This document shows, piece after piece, positions 33,622 through 43,790 of a stretch of DNA of 64,000 nt. The DNA is from NCEH01 sp043195125 (GTDB lineage: Bacteria > Pseudomonadota > Alphaproteobacteria > Rhizobiales > Xanthobacteraceae). The notes below the pieces were generated by a model, which was not told the origin of the DNA, made no database searches, and saw nothing but the letters and a program-made list of their open reading frames with translations. Made by a program: the position numbers and the translations under genes. Position 1 is the stretch's first letter, and each line of letters begins with the position of its first letter. The stretch is taken from assembly GCF_043195125.1 (NCBI RefSeq), contig NZ_JBAFWR010000010.1. One strand, given 5' to 3'.

Positions 33622-33956
33622 TCCGGTGACTCCTGCTTGCGGGCACGACGATAGATAGCGCCATTGCGGGCGCTGTCGCCCCATGCCGCACCCGCACTCT
33701 CATTTCCTGATTTTCAAACTTAGGCGATGGCCCGGTCAGCCATCTTTAATCTCGATTAAGGATCGGCATCCTTGGGTCGCGCATCGCTCCCGGAGCTGAC
33801 GACCCCTTCAGACTCAGTGTTCCGCTTGTCTCATTTGGCGGCATTTCGAATTGCATCGCTGCGATACGCCGAAGGGGGTCAATCGCGCATCCAGAAATCG
33901 CTCTCCCCAGGGTTGGCTGAAGTCGTTTCCACGATGGCGCCGACTACTCGCCTAAC
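33622..33956. other. Divergent intergenic region with FNR-like palindrome
   Basis: 335 bp between divergent operons. The only clear structure is TTAATCTCGATTAA (33746-33759), an FNR/CRP-like dyad TTAAT-N4-ATTAA, about 125 bp from the Cys-rich gene and about 200 bp from hlyD. No gene seen. Confidence 0.45.
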
Positions 33957-34955
33957 ATGGATGAGAATGTGCGTATTGCTCCGATCATTGCCGTCGTCAT
34001 CCTCGCGGCCGCCGGGGCTGCCGGCTATGCCTATTGGTGGAGGCAACAGGCGACCCGCGTCCCCGCGGGACTGGCCCGGGCAAATGGCCGGATCGAAGTC
34101 GAACGCGTCGACATCGCTACCAAGTACGCGGGCCGCCTCGCCGAAGTGCGCGTCAACGAGGGCGCCGATGTTCAGAAGGATGGCATCCTCGCCCGCATCG
34201 ACACGACCGAAATTCTTGCGCAACTCGCGGCAGCCAGAGCTGCCGTGCACCGCAGCCACCAGGGTGTGGCCATCGCCGAGTCCAATGTGGCTCTCCGCTC
34301 GGCAGAGTTGAAGCTTGCCGAAGTCGAGCTCCGGCGCATCGTCGAACTGATGCGCACGAATACGGCGACGCAAGCGGAACTTGATCGCCGCACGGCGCAA
34401 AGGGATATTTCAAAGGCCTCGCTGGATAGCGCGAAAGTCGCCATCGAGGACGCCAAGGCGGCCGTCGAGGCGGCTGAGGCCCAGGTCAGCCAGATCGAAG
34501 CCGCAATTGCGGACATGACGCTGAAAGCGCCGGTATCGGGTCGCGTCGAGTATCGTCTTGCACAGGCCGGGGAGGTCGTAGCTGTCGGCGGGCGGGTACT
34601 CACCCTTCTCGACCTTTCCGACGTCCACATGACGATCTTCCTGCCGACGAGCCAGGTCGGCAGCGTCGAACTCGGGTCGGATGCCCGTATCATGCTGGAT
34701 GGTACGCCCGGCTACGTCGTTCCCGCAACAGTCGCCTTCGTTGCCTCGGAAGCGCAGTTCACGCCGAAATATGTCGAGACCGCGAACGAGCGCGAGAAGC
34801 TGATGTACCGCGTCAAGCTGCACATCGATCCGAAGCTCATCGAGACCTATCGCGCTTACGTCAAAGCCGGCATGACCGGCAACGCCTACGTCAAGGTCCA
34901 GCCCGGAGCGGCGTGGCCGACGAATCTGACGCCGAGGCTTCCGGATGTCCGCTGA
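33957..34955 (+). CDS. HlyD-family periplasmic adaptor of an ABC exporter
   Basis: 332 residues. One N-terminal helix (IIAVVILAAAGAAGYAYWW), a lipoyl half (GRLAEVRVNEGADVQKDG), a ~130-residue coiled coil rich in Ala/Glu, and the second lipoyl half (KAPVSGRVEYRLAQAGE). It matches YhiI-type adaptors. Its stop overlaps the next gene by 11 bp, so it forms an exporter with the RbbA-like ATPase-permease and the ABC-2 permease. Substrate unknown. Confidence 0.92.
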   Translation: MDENVRIAPIIAVVILAAAGAAGYAYWWRQQATRVPAGLARANGRIEVERVDIATKYAGRLAEVRVNEGADVQKDGILARIDTTEILAQLAAARAAVHRSHQGVAIAESNVALRSAELKLAEVELRRIVELMRTNTATQAELDRRTAQRDISKASLDSAKVAIEDAKAAVEAAEAQVSQIEAAIADMTLKAPVSGRVEYRLAQAGEVVAVGGRVLTLLDLSDVHMTIFLPTSQVGSVELGSDARIMLDGTPGYVVPATVAFVASEAQFTPKYVETANEREKLMYRVKLHIDPKLIETYRAYVKAGMTGNAYVKVQPGAAWPTNLTPRLPDVR

Positions 34956-37731
34956 TGCCGAGCCGGCCGTTCGAGTCGATTCGGTCCATCACCGCTACGG
35001 TGACACCGTTGCGATTGACGGCGTCAGCCTATCGATCGCCTCCGGATCGACGGCGGCCTTCATCGGCCCCGATGGCGTCGGAAAGTCGACTCTCCTTGGC
35101 CTGATCGCCGGCGTCAAGCGCATCCAGTCCGGAACCGTGACGGCCCTCTCCGGCAACATGGCATCGAGCTCTCACCGTGACATCGTCGCGCCGCGCATCG
35201 CCTATATGCCGCAAGGCCTCGGCCGCAACCTCTATCCGACGCTCTCGGTGGTCGAGAACATCGATTTCTTCGGGCGCCTCTATGGCCAGAGCGAGAACGA
35301 ACGTCGCTCACGCATCGCGGGCCTGCTGACCGCCACGGGGCTCGACCCATTCCCGGACCGCCTCGCCGGCAAGCTCTCGGGCGGGATGAAGCAGAAGCTC
35401 GGCCTGTGCTGCGCGCTGATCCACGATCCGGACCTCTTGATCCTCGACGAGCCGACGACCGGCGTCGATCCCCTGTCACGGCGTCAGTTCTGGGAGTTGA
35501 TCGAACGGATCCGTGCTGAGCGCCCCGGCATGACACTTCTGGTGGCGACCGCCTATATGGAGGAGGCCGCGCGTTTCGACCACATCATAGCGATCGACGA
35601 GGGCAAGGTCATCGCCGCCGGCGACATGGCGGGGCTACTTGATCGGACCGCGACGCGTACGCTGGAGGAGGCCTATGTCGCGCTACAGCGCCCCGAACGG
35701 CGCGGCGATCAGGCGGCATTGGCAATCCCGCCGCTGCTGGAGAGCGGCGGGCCTCCGGCGATCGTCGCAGAGGCCCTGACCATGCGCTTCGGCGATTTCA
35801 CCGCCGTCGATCATGTCAGTTTCCGCATCCGGCGCGGCGAGATTTTTGGGTTTCTCGGGTCGAACGGCTGCGGCAAGACGACGACGATGAAGATGCTCAC
35901 TGGACTGCTGCCGGCGAGCGAAGGGCGAGCTGAGCTGCTGGGGAAACCGATCGACGCCCGTGATATCGCAACAAGAATGCGCATCGGCTACATGTCGCAA
36001 GCGTTCTCGCTCTATGAAGAGATCTCCGTCCGCGCGAATCTGGAGCTGCACGGACGTCTCTTCCGCATTCCCTCGGGCGAACTCAGGCTGCGCGTCGCCG
36101 CGGCGCTTACCCGTTTCGACCTCGACGCCGTTGCCGACGCCTCGCCGGCGTCGCTCCCGCTCGGGATGCGTCAGCGGCTCCAGCTTGCCGCCGCCTGTTT
36201 GCATCGGCCTGAAATATTGATCCTTGACGAGCCCACATCCGGCGTCGATCCGGCAGCGCGCGACAGGTTCTGGCGCCTCCTCGTCGAGATGTCGCGCCGC
36301 GACGGTGTAACGATCTTCATATCGACCCACTTCATGAACGAGGCCGAGCGGTGCGACCGCGTATCCTTGATGCATGCGGGCCGTGTCTTATCCGTCGGCA
36401 GCCCGGAGGAGCTTCGCGTCGCTCGTGGCACCACGACTCTCGAGGGCGCTTTCGTTGCCTATCTGGAGGAGGCGTCAGCGCCGCCTGCGTCCAAAGTGAT
36501 GAAGGAAGCGCCTTCATTGGCGGCTGCCCCAAAGCCGATCGGTGCCCCGGATAATGTCCAAAAGGGAACATCGTCGGTATCCCAATCATCGCATAGGTCG
36601 TCGTCGGCTTCTTTGCGCCGAGTCTGGGCCTTTGCCCGGCGAGAGGCTGTGGAAGTCCTCCGGGATCGCATTCGGCTCGCCTTTGCGCTCCTCGGCCCGC
36701 TCGTACTTATGGTCGGGTTCGGCTACGGCATTTCGTTCGACATCGAGAATCTCCGTTATGCGGTTCTTGATCGCGATCAGTCCTACGAGAGCCGGCTATT
36801 CCTGGAGCAGTTTTCGCAATCCCGTTATTTTGTCGAACAAACGCGGCTGGACGACGAATTTGAGATTGATCGGCGTCTCCGATCCGGCGAGCTGCGGTTT
36901 GCCGTCGATATTCCGCCCGGCTTCGGTCGCGACCTTCTGCAGGATCGCCAGCCGCAAGTGAGCTTCTGGCTCGACGGTGGCGCGACGTTCCCTGCAGAGA
37001 CGGCACGGGCCTATATCCAGGGCGCTGTTCTAACCTATGCCGCGGATCGCTACCGCCAGCTGCACGGCCGCGCTCCACAGGTCCTCCCGATCAATGTGGA
37101 ACCCCGGTTTCGCTACAATCAGGATTTCCGCAGCGTTTTCGCGATCACGCCCGGCGCGATCATGCTTCTCCTGATCCTCATCCCCGCGATGCTGACAGCC
37201 GTTGGTGTCGTGCGTGAAAAGGAGATGGGGTCCATCACCAATGTGTATGCCTCGCCCGCGACCGTGGGCGAATATCTTATCGGCAAGCAATTGCCCTATA
37301 TTGCGATTGGGTTTGTCAGCTTCGCCAGTCTCGTGCTCTTGGCCGGCGCGCTCTTTGGAGTTGTGGCCAAAGGGTCTCTCATCGGCCTTTCTCTCGCAGC
37401 GCTCATGTACGTGTTCGCGGCAACGGCCTTTGGACTACTGATATCCGCGTTCGTCTCGACGCAAGTCGCGGCGATCTTCGCGACGGCCGTTCTAACCGTA
37501 ATCCCCACGGCGCACTATTCGGGGTTCCTCTATCCGGCCTCGACGTTGGAAGGCTTGGCGCGCGCGATGGGGGTCGGCTTTCCGGCATTCTGGTTTCAGA
37601 CCGTGAGCCTGGGCGTCTTCGCGAAAGGGCTCGATGCCGATGCGTTCGTGCGCGAAATCGCCGTGCTGTTCGGCTTCGGGGTCGTCTTTCTCCTGCTGGC
37701 GCGCCTCGCCGTCCGCAAGCAAGGTTCGTAG
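34945..37731 (+). CDS. RbbA/YhiH-like fusion: two ABC ATPase domains plus ABC-2 permease
   Basis: 928 residues. ABC1 (~1-230): GPDGVGKSTLLG, LSGGMKQKLGL, LLILDEPTTGVDP. ABC2 (~260-500): GSNGCGKTTTMK, signature LPLGMRQRLQLA (degenerate for LSGGQ), ILILDEPTSGVDP. From ~550 an ABC-2 type membrane domain (LALLGPLVLMVGFGYGISFD and five further helices) with a periplasmic insert. The YhiH/RbbA family couples an exporter to its permease; some members have been reported ribosome-associated. Between hlyD and the second permease (2-bp gap). Confidence 0.92.
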   Translation: MSADAEPAVRVDSVHHRYGDTVAIDGVSLSIASGSTAAFIGPDGVGKSTLLGLIAGVKRIQSGTVTALSGNMASSSHRDIVAPRIAYMPQGLGRNLYPTLSVVENIDFFGRLYGQSENERRSRIAGLLTATGLDPFPDRLAGKLSGGMKQKLGLCCALIHDPDLLILDEPTTGVDPLSRRQFWELIERIRAERPGMTLLVATAYMEEAARFDHIIAIDEGKVIAAGDMAGLLDRTATRTLEEAYVALQRPERRGDQAALAIPPLLESGGPPAIVAEALTMRFGDFTAVDHVSFRIRRGEIFGFLGSNGCGKTTTMKMLTGLLPASEGRAELLGKPIDARDIATRMRIGYMSQAFSLYEEISVRANLELHGRLFRIPSGELRLRVAAALTRFDLDAVADASPASLPLGMRQRLQLAAACLHRPEILILDEPTSGVDPAARDRFWRLLVEMSRRDGVTIFISTHFMNEAERCDRVSLMHAGRVLSVGSPEELRVARGTTTLEGAFVAYLEEASAPPASKVMKEAPSLAAAPKPIGAPDNVQKGTSSVSQSSHRSSSASLRRVWAFARREAVEVLRDRIRLAFALLGPLVLMVGFGYGISFDIENLRYAVLDRDQSYESRLFLEQFSQSRYFVEQTRLDDEFEIDRRLRSGELRFAVDIPPGFGRDLLQDRQPQVSFWLDGGATFPAETARAYIQGAVLTYAADRYRQLHGRAPQVLPINVEPRFRYNQDFRSVFAITPGAIMLLLILIPAMLTAVGVVREKEMGSITNVYASPATVGEYLIGKQLPYIAIGFVSFASLVLLAGALFGVVAKGSLIGLSLAALMYVFAATAFGLLISAFVSTQVAAIFATAVLTVIPTAHYSGFLYPASTLEGLARAMGVGFPAFWFQTVSLGVFAKGLDADAFVREIAVLFGFGVVFLLLARLAVRKQGS

Positions 37732-37733
37732 CG

Positions 37734-38861
37734 ATGCGCCAATGGATCCTCAACGTACTTTATCTGGGTTTCAAAGAGATCGCGAGCGTCCTGCGTGACG
37801 TGGCGATGGTCGGGCTGATCATCTACGTTTTTACAGTTGCCGTTTATTCTATGGCCACTGGTCTCAAGACCGAAGTGAACAATGCCAGCGTCGCTGTCGT
37901 CGACGCCGACCGTTCGACACTGTCGTCTCGCATCAAGGATGCGCTGCAGCCGCCTTACTTCAGCCCAGCGCGCGACATCGACCGTTCCGAAGTCGACGAG
38001 CTGTTGGACAAAGGGTCATATACGTTTGTCCTGGAGATACCCCCCCGCCTCGAAGCGGACCTCCTCGCAAATCGTGGCCCCTCGATTCAAATCAACGTCG
38101 ACGCGACGGCCGTGAGCCAAGCCGCTGTGGGAACGGCCTATATCCAGGAAATCATCGCCCGCGAGGCGGCAAACTTTCTGCATCAGCACGGCACGAGCGA
38201 AGTCGTTCCCATCGAGCCGGTCATCCGCGCCTTGTTCAACCAGAACCTTGAGGCGATCCGCTTCAATGCGAGCATGGACATCATCATGAACGTAACGATG
38301 CTCGGGATCATTCTCGTCGGGGCAGCCGTCATGCGCGAACGAGAACACGGCACCATTGAACATTTGCTGGTGATGCCGGTCCGGCCGAGTGAGATTGCCG
38401 CAGCGAAGATCTGGGCGAACGGTCTGATCATTCTCCTGGCAGCCGGCTTTTCTTTGCACGTTGTCATAGAGTTCGTGCTGCAGATACCGATCATCGGCTC
38501 TGTCGAGCTTTTCCTGGCTGGAACCGCCATCTATCTCTTCGCGGTGACGTCGCTCGGTATTTTGCTCGCGACGATCGCGAACTCGATGCCGCAGTTCGCG
38601 CTGCTGGCGATCCCGGTGTTCGTCGTCATGTTCCTGCTGTCAGGCACGTTCACGCCGTTTGAGAGCATGCCTCCGATCCTGCAGGACATCATGTATGCGG
38701 TGCCCTCGACGCACTTTGTGAGATTTGCGCAGTCGATCTTGTATCGAGGTGCGGGACTCGATGTCGTCTGGAAGGATTTGATGGTCATGACCGCATTGGG
38801 GGCGGTGTTCCTTGCCGCCGCTCTCTCACGATTCAGGTCGATGCTCGTACGACAGTCGTAA
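37734..38861 (+). CDS. ABC-2 type permease (YhhJ-like)
   Basis: 375 residues: an N-terminal helix, a ~150-residue periplasmic loop, then five helices, with the ABC-2 motif MREREHGTIEHLLVMPVRPSEI. It pairs with the C-terminal permease of the fusion protein to form the heterodimeric channel. Last gene of the exporter operon. The following 180 bp to 39040 show no gene. Confidence 0.92.
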   Translation: MRQWILNVLYLGFKEIASVLRDVAMVGLIIYVFTVAVYSMATGLKTEVNNASVAVVDADRSTLSSRIKDALQPPYFSPARDIDRSEVDELLDKGSYTFVLEIPPRLEADLLANRGPSIQINVDATAVSQAAVGTAYIQEIIAREAANFLHQHGTSEVVPIEPVIRALFNQNLEAIRFNASMDIIMNVTMLGIILVGAAVMREREHGTIEHLLVMPVRPSEIAAAKIWANGLIILLAAGFSLHVVIEFVLQIPIIGSVELFLAGTAIYLFAVTSLGILLATIANSMPQFALLAIPVFVVMFLLSGTFTPFESMPPILQDIMYAVPSTHFVRFAQSILYRGAGLDVVWKDLMVMTALGAVFLAAALSRFRSMLVRQS

Positions 38862-39040
38862 GGTGCTGTTCGTGAGTGGTCGAGACCTGCCTCTTCCACC
38901 GAATAGCCGGCAACTGTTCGCGCAATCCGCGGAGCGTGGCGCTCGCGGTCGTCCATTGATACTTCCTCGCCCGCCCATCGCCAGTGCCATGGCGCCGTTT
39001 CAGTTACGATAAACTCAGAAACATCGTCGAGAGGCGACAT

Positions 39041-40096
39041 TCAGCCAAGGCTTGCATTGATTTCCTCCAATCGTGCCATGCCTGGGCACAGTTCCTTTTG
39101 CGACAGCGCATTGAGGGGCGTATCTGTCGTGTTGAGATCGGCGTGCAATTCATCCTTGTCGCTTGCAACATAGAGCAGGCCCGTCACGATCTCGGACTTG
39201 GCCTCGTGTTCGAGCAGAAAGTCTATTGCGGCGCGGCGATCGTGCACGCTGTATTCGGCGTTCAGCTTTCTCAGCCGGAGCCAGGACCCGTCGTGCTGTT
39301 GAACCAATTCGAGCTTGCCGGGCTCGTAGTCGACCGTGATCGGCGTGCGCCCGACGATCACGTCTATCCGATTGACCGCAATGTTGTGCTCGCGGACATA
39401 GTCATAACTCTTGGTGGAGCCCTCGTGGTTGTTGAAGGCGACGCAGGGCGAGATGACGTCGACAAAGGCCGCGCCTTCGTGCTCGATCGCGCCCTTGATG
39501 AGCGAGACGAGCTGCGCCTTGTCGCCGGAGAACGAGCGGGCGACGTAGCTTGCGCCGAGCTGGAGTGCCAGGGCGGTAAGATCGATGGGCTTGTCGATGT
39601 TGACGACACCCTGCTTGGACGTCGATCCATCATCGGCGGTTGCGGAGAACTGGCCCTTGGTCAGGCCATAGACGCCGTTGTTCTCGACGATATAGACCAT
39701 GTTGACGCCGCGGCGCAGCGCATGCGCGAACTGGCCAAGGCCGATCGAGGCGCTGTCTCCATCGCCTGACACGCCGAGATAGATCAGGTCGCGATTGGCA
39801 AGGCTGGCCCCGGTCAGGACCGACGGCATGCGCCCGTGCACGGAGTTGAAGCCGTGGGAATTTCCCAGAAAATAGGTCGGCGTCTTCGAGGAGCAGCCGA
39901 TGCCCGAGATCTTGGCCACTCGGTGCGGTGCGATCGATAGCTCGAAGCATGCCTCGACGATCGCAGCAGTGATGGAATCGTGGCCGCATCCCGCGCACAG
40001 CGTGGAAATCGCCCCCTCATAGTCGCGTCGCGTATAGCCGAGCGTGTTTTCCGGCAGTGCGGGGTGATGGAATTTTGGCTTGGCGAGATAACTCAT
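39041..40096 (-). CDS. korB: 2-oxoacid:ferredoxin oxidoreductase, beta (TPP) subunit
   Basis: 351 residues. TPP-binding GDGDSASIGLGQFAHAL followed by VENNGVYGLTKGQ, and the Fe-S cysteine region STLCAGCGHDSI plus GIGCSSK. The subunit binds thiamine diphosphate and Mg and decarboxylates a 2-oxoacid to acyl-CoA with reduced ferredoxin. Start 40096 (MSYLAKPKF) overlaps the alpha-subunit stop (ATGA). 2-Oxoglutarate or pyruvate cannot be separated by eye. The longer frame above 40096 is antisense-like noise. Confidence 0.92.
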   Translation of the reverse strand: MSYLAKPKFHHPALPENTLGYTRRDYEGAISTLCAGCGHDSITAAIVEACFELSIAPHRVAKISGIGCSSKTPTYFLGNSHGFNSVHGRMPSVLTGASLANRDLIYLGVSGDGDSASIGLGQFAHALRRGVNMVYIVENNGVYGLTKGQFSATADDGSTSKQGVVNIDKPIDLTALALQLGASYVARSFSGDKAQLVSLIKGAIEHEGAAFVDVISPCVAFNNHEGSTKSYDYVREHNIAVNRIDVIVGRTPITVDYEPGKLELVQQHDGSWLRLRKLNAEYSVHDRRAAIDFLLEHEAKSEIVTGLLYVASDKDELHADLNTTDTPLNALSQKELCPGMARLEEINASLG

Positions 40097-41937
40097 GCGA
40101 CTGCCCTTTCGCTCTGCTTCGCGGCTTCGCCGAGACGGGCGGCGATGGCGGCCGCGATGAATCGGGCGGTGATCGGCGTTCCGTCGAAATGCAGCACCGG
40201 CGTCAGCTTCGCAGGATTGACGCCGCATTCCGTGATGATCAGCGTGCGAAGCTGGGCGTCGCGGTTCTGCTCGACCACGAACACCGCCTCATGTGTGCGC
40301 AGGAAAGCGTCGACATCGCGGTTGAAGGGAAACGCCCTGACCCGCATCCGGTCGAGAGCATGGCCATCAGCCACCAACAGATCGACTGCCTCGTCCATGG
40401 CAGGAGATGTCGAGCCGAAATAGATCACCCCGTAGCGCGAAGGGGTGCTGGCCAGGGTGATGACGGGGCCGGGAACGAGATCCTTTGCTGTCTCGAACTT
40501 CTTTAGCAGCCGTTCCATGTTGTCGACATAGGGGCCGCCCTCTTCAGTATAGCGTGCATAGCGGTCCCGGGTCGTGCCGCGGGTAAAGAAGGAGCCCTTG
40601 CGCGGATGGGTGCCAGGGTAGGTACGATAGGGAATGCCGTCGCCGTCGACGTCGAGATAACGGCCGAAGTCCTTGCCGGCGTCGAGATCGGCTGCGGTCA
40701 TCACCTTGCCGCGGTCGTAGACCCGGTCGTCGTCCCAGCGCAGCGGCGCACAGAGCCGATGGTTCATGCCGATGTCGAGATCGAGCATGAGCAGGACCGG
40801 CGTCTGCAGCCGGTCGGCGAGATCGAAGGAGAGGGCGCTGAACTCGAAAGCCTCTGCCGGCCCCTCCGGGAAGAGCAGGACATGCTTGGTGTCGCCGTGC
40901 GAGGCATAAGCCGCGAGCAGGATGTCGGACTGCTGCGTGCGCGTCGGCATGCCCGTCGAGGGGCCGCCGCGCTGCACATCCATGATCACGGCCGGGATCT
41001 CGGCGAAATAGGCTAGCCCGAGAAACTCCTGCATCAGCGAGATGCCGGGTCCGGAGGTCGGCGCGAAGGCCCGCGCGCCGTTCCAGGCGGCGCCGATCAC
41101 CATGCCACTGGAAGCGAGCTCGTCCTCTGTCTGGATGATGGCGTAGCGCTTCTTTCCGGTCTCGGGATCGATCCGGAAGCGCGCGCAATAGGCGGAGAAG
41201 GCGTCGGCGATCGAGGTCGAGGGCGTGATCGGATACCACGCGCAGACCGTAGCGCCGCCGAACACCGCGCCGAGCGCCGTCGCGGAATTGCCGTCGATGA
41301 AGATGCGCCCGCCGACGGCGTCCGCGCGCCGAACGCGCAGGCCGATCGGACAGGGGAGATTTTCGATCGCCCAGTCACGGCCGAGATGGAAGGCCCGGAC
41401 GTTGGCCTCGATGAGGCGCTCCTTGCCCGCGAATTGTCGGCCGATAAGCGTGTCGATCTCACCGGTGTCCATCTCGAGCACCGCGGCGAGAACACCAATA
41501 TACATGATGTTCTTGAAGAGCTGCCGTTCCCGCGGGTCGTTGTATTCCTTGTTGCAGATTGCGCCCAGCGGAGCGCCGAGGACGGTGATATCCTCGCGGA
41601 ACTGGGATTTCTGAACGGGACGCGTCGAATCGTAGATCAGGTATCCACCCGGTTCGAGCCCGGCCTGGTCCTTGGCGAAGGTCTGGGGGTTCATCGCCAC
41701 CACGAGATCGGTTCCGCCGCGTGCGCCCAGATAGCCGGCCTCGCAGACGCGGACCTCGTACCAGGTCGGAAGGCCCTGGATGTTCGATGGGAATATGTTG
41801 CGCGCCGCGACCGGCACGCCCATTCGCAGCACCGCCCGCGCGAACAGCTCGTTGGCGCTTGCGGACCCCGATCCATTGGTGTTGGCAAAGCGGACGACGA
41901 AGTCGTTGACGCGGCTTATCGCGAGCGTGTCGGGCAT
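40093..41937 (-). CDS. korA: 2-oxoacid:ferredoxin oxidoreductase, fused gamma-alpha subunit
   Basis: 614 residues. Residues 1-190 are the gamma domain (GSGSASANELFARAVLRMG, EVRVCEAGYLGARGG); the alpha domain follows with TVCAWYPITPSTSIADAF and SGPGISLMQEFLGLAYF. The gamma-alpha fusion is the usual KorA form in aerobes with an oxygen-tolerant enzyme. It overlaps the upstream flavoprotein gene by 22 bp and the beta gene by 4 bp, so the three are one transcript. Confidence 0.92.
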   Translation of the reverse strand: MPDTLAISRVNDFVVRFANTNGSGSASANELFARAVLRMGVPVAARNIFPSNIQGLPTWYEVRVCEAGYLGARGGTDLVVAMNPQTFAKDQAGLEPGGYLIYDSTRPVQKSQFREDITVLGAPLGAICNKEYNDPRERQLFKNIMYIGVLAAVLEMDTGEIDTLIGRQFAGKERLIEANVRAFHLGRDWAIENLPCPIGLRVRRADAVGGRIFIDGNSATALGAVFGGATVCAWYPITPSTSIADAFSAYCARFRIDPETGKKRYAIIQTEDELASSGMVIGAAWNGARAFAPTSGPGISLMQEFLGLAYFAEIPAVIMDVQRGGPSTGMPTRTQQSDILLAAYASHGDTKHVLLFPEGPAEAFEFSALSFDLADRLQTPVLLMLDLDIGMNHRLCAPLRWDDDRVYDRGKVMTAADLDAGKDFGRYLDVDGDGIPYRTYPGTHPRKGSFFTRGTTRDRYARYTEEGGPYVDNMERLLKKFETAKDLVPGPVITLASTPSRYGVIYFGSTSPAMDEAVDLLVADGHALDRMRVRAFPFNRDVDAFLRTHEAVFVVEQNRDAQLRTLIITECGVNPAKLTPVLHFDGTPITARFIAAAIAARLGEAAKQSERAVA

Positions 41938-43706
41938 GTGTCACCTGCATGGGTCATGTCGATGAAGTATTTCTGCATGCTCCAGGCGCCGGTCGGGCAG
42001 CGCTCGGCGCACAATCCGCAATGCAGGCAAAGGTCCTCGTCCTTCACCATGACGCGTCCGGTCTTCAACCCGTCCGCGACATAGAGATCCTGGAGCGGGT
42101 TCAGCGCGGGCACCCGTAGCCGCAGGCGCAGCTCCTGCTCCTCGCCGTTCTCGGTGAAGGTGATGCAGTCCATCGGGCAGATGTCGACGCAGGAATCGCA
42201 TTCGATGCAGGACGGCCCGCTGAACACCGTTTCGACATCGCAGTTGAGGCAGCGATCTGCCTCGGCGAGCGCCAGGGCCGGGTCATAGCCGAGTTCCACC
42301 TCCGTGCGGATGTCCTTCAGCGCGGTCTTGTTATCGCGCGAGGGCACCGGGAAGCGGTGGTCGAGCGTGACCTCGCTGTCATAGGCCCACTCGTGGATGC
42401 CCAGCTTTTCGCTCTCGATCTGCACATGGGGTAACAGGCGTTCGCCGATGTCCTCGCCTGACAGCAGGCGGTGGATCGACAGCGCTGCGTCGTGGCCGTG
42501 GGCGACGGCGCTGATGATGTTTTTCGGGCCCCGCGCCGCGTCGCCCCCGAAGAACACCTTGGGGTGGGTCGAGGCGAAGGTCGTTTCCGCCACGACCGGC
42601 ATGTCCCATTTGTCGAAGTCGATTCCGATATCGCGTTCGATCCATGGAAAGGCGTTCTGCTGACCGATTGCGATTACGACCTCGTCGCAGTCGATCTGCC
42701 GCGGCGGCTCGCCCGTCGGTACGAACGTGGAGCGGCCGTTTTCGGTGACGGTCGTGACTGGTTCGACCAGCAGGCCCGTCAGGCGACCGCCCTCGACGAT
42801 GAAGGCTTTGGGCGCGAGATCGGCCGAGATGGTGATCCCCTCGTGGAGGAGCGCTTCCTTCTCCCAGCTTGCCGCCGGCATGTCGTCGAAGCCCTCGCGG
42901 ACGATGACGCTGACCTCCTCGCCGCCGAGGCGCCGGGCAGAGCGGCCGCAATCCATGGCGGTGTTGCCGCCGCCGATCACGACGACACGCCGGCCTGTGC
43001 TTGTCACATGCCCGAACGACACTGACGCCAGCCAGTCGAGTCCGATGTGGACACTGCCTGCCGCTTCTTTCCGGCCGGGGATGTCAAGGTCTCGGGCGCG
43101 GGGGGCGCCGGAGCCGATGAACACGGCATCATAACCCTCCGAAAGCAGCGCCTTAAGGCTGTCGATGCGCTTGCCGGAATGAAAGGTGACGCCGAGATCG
43201 AGGATATAGCCGCATTCCTCGTCGATCACGGAATCAGGCAGCCGGAATTTCGGGATCTGGCTGCGTATCATGCCGCCGGCCTTGGGGTTGCCGTCGAACA
43301 CGGTGCAGTCATATCCGAGCGGCGCAAGATCGCGCGCGACCGTCAGCGAGGCGGGACCTGCGCCCACCAGCGCGACGCGCTTGCCGTTCGTGTGGGCAGT
43401 CGGCCTGGGGAGGCGGTCGCGGATGTCGTCCTTGAAATCGGCCGCGACCCGCTTGAGCCGGCAGATCGCCACCGGCGCCTCCTCGACCCGGCCGCGCCGG
43501 CAGGCCGGCTCGCAGGGCCGGTCGCAGGTGCGCCCGAGGATTCCCGGAAAGACGTTCGATCTCCAGTTGATCATGTATGCGTCGGTATAGCGGCCCTGCG
43601 CGATCAGACGGATGTATTCGGGAACCGGCGTATGCGCCGGGCAGGCCCACTGACAGTCCACGACTTTGTGAAAATAGTCAGGTGCGGAAATGTCCGTCAG
43701 TTTCAT
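41916..43706 (-). CDS. GltD-like FAD/NAD(P)H oxidoreductase with terminal 2x[4Fe-4S]
   Basis: 596 residues. N-terminal Fe-S cysteines (DCQWACPAHTPVPEY, GRTCDRPCEPACRRG), FAD-binding VALVGAGPASLTVARDL, NAD(P)H-binding VVVIGGGNTAMDCGRSA, then C-terminal ferredoxin cysteines CIECDSCVDICPMDC and CLHCGLCAERCPTGA. As in NfnB/GltD proteins it should shuttle electrons between NAD(P)H and the oxidoreductase encoded just downstream, replacing a free ferredoxin reductase. AGGAGATGATGAG before the ATG gives a strong start. Confidence 0.92.
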   Translation of the reverse strand: MKLTDISAPDYFHKVVDCQWACPAHTPVPEYIRLIAQGRYTDAYMINWRSNVFPGILGRTCDRPCEPACRRGRVEEAPVAICRLKRVAADFKDDIRDRLPRPTAHTNGKRVALVGAGPASLTVARDLAPLGYDCTVFDGNPKAGGMIRSQIPKFRLPDSVIDEECGYILDLGVTFHSGKRIDSLKALLSEGYDAVFIGSGAPRARDLDIPGRKEAAGSVHIGLDWLASVSFGHVTSTGRRVVVIGGGNTAMDCGRSARRLGGEEVSVIVREGFDDMPAASWEKEALLHEGITISADLAPKAFIVEGGRLTGLLVEPVTTVTENGRSTFVPTGEPPRQIDCDEVVIAIGQQNAFPWIERDIGIDFDKWDMPVVAETTFASTHPKVFFGGDAARGPKNIISAVAHGHDAALSIHRLLSGEDIGERLLPHVQIESEKLGIHEWAYDSEVTLDHRFPVPSRDNKTALKDIRTEVELGYDPALALAEADRCLNCDVETVFSGPSCIECDSCVDICPMDCITFTENGEEQELRLRLRVPALNPLQDLYVADGLKTGRVMVKDEDLCLHCGLCAERCPTGAWSMQKYFIDMTHAGDTCPTRSR

Positions 43707-43790
43707 CTCATCATCTCCTGCATCCGGGGTGCCTTCACGCGCGACGTCAAAGGTCTGCCGCCAAGACTGGGAGCAGGGTGCTGCCGGATC

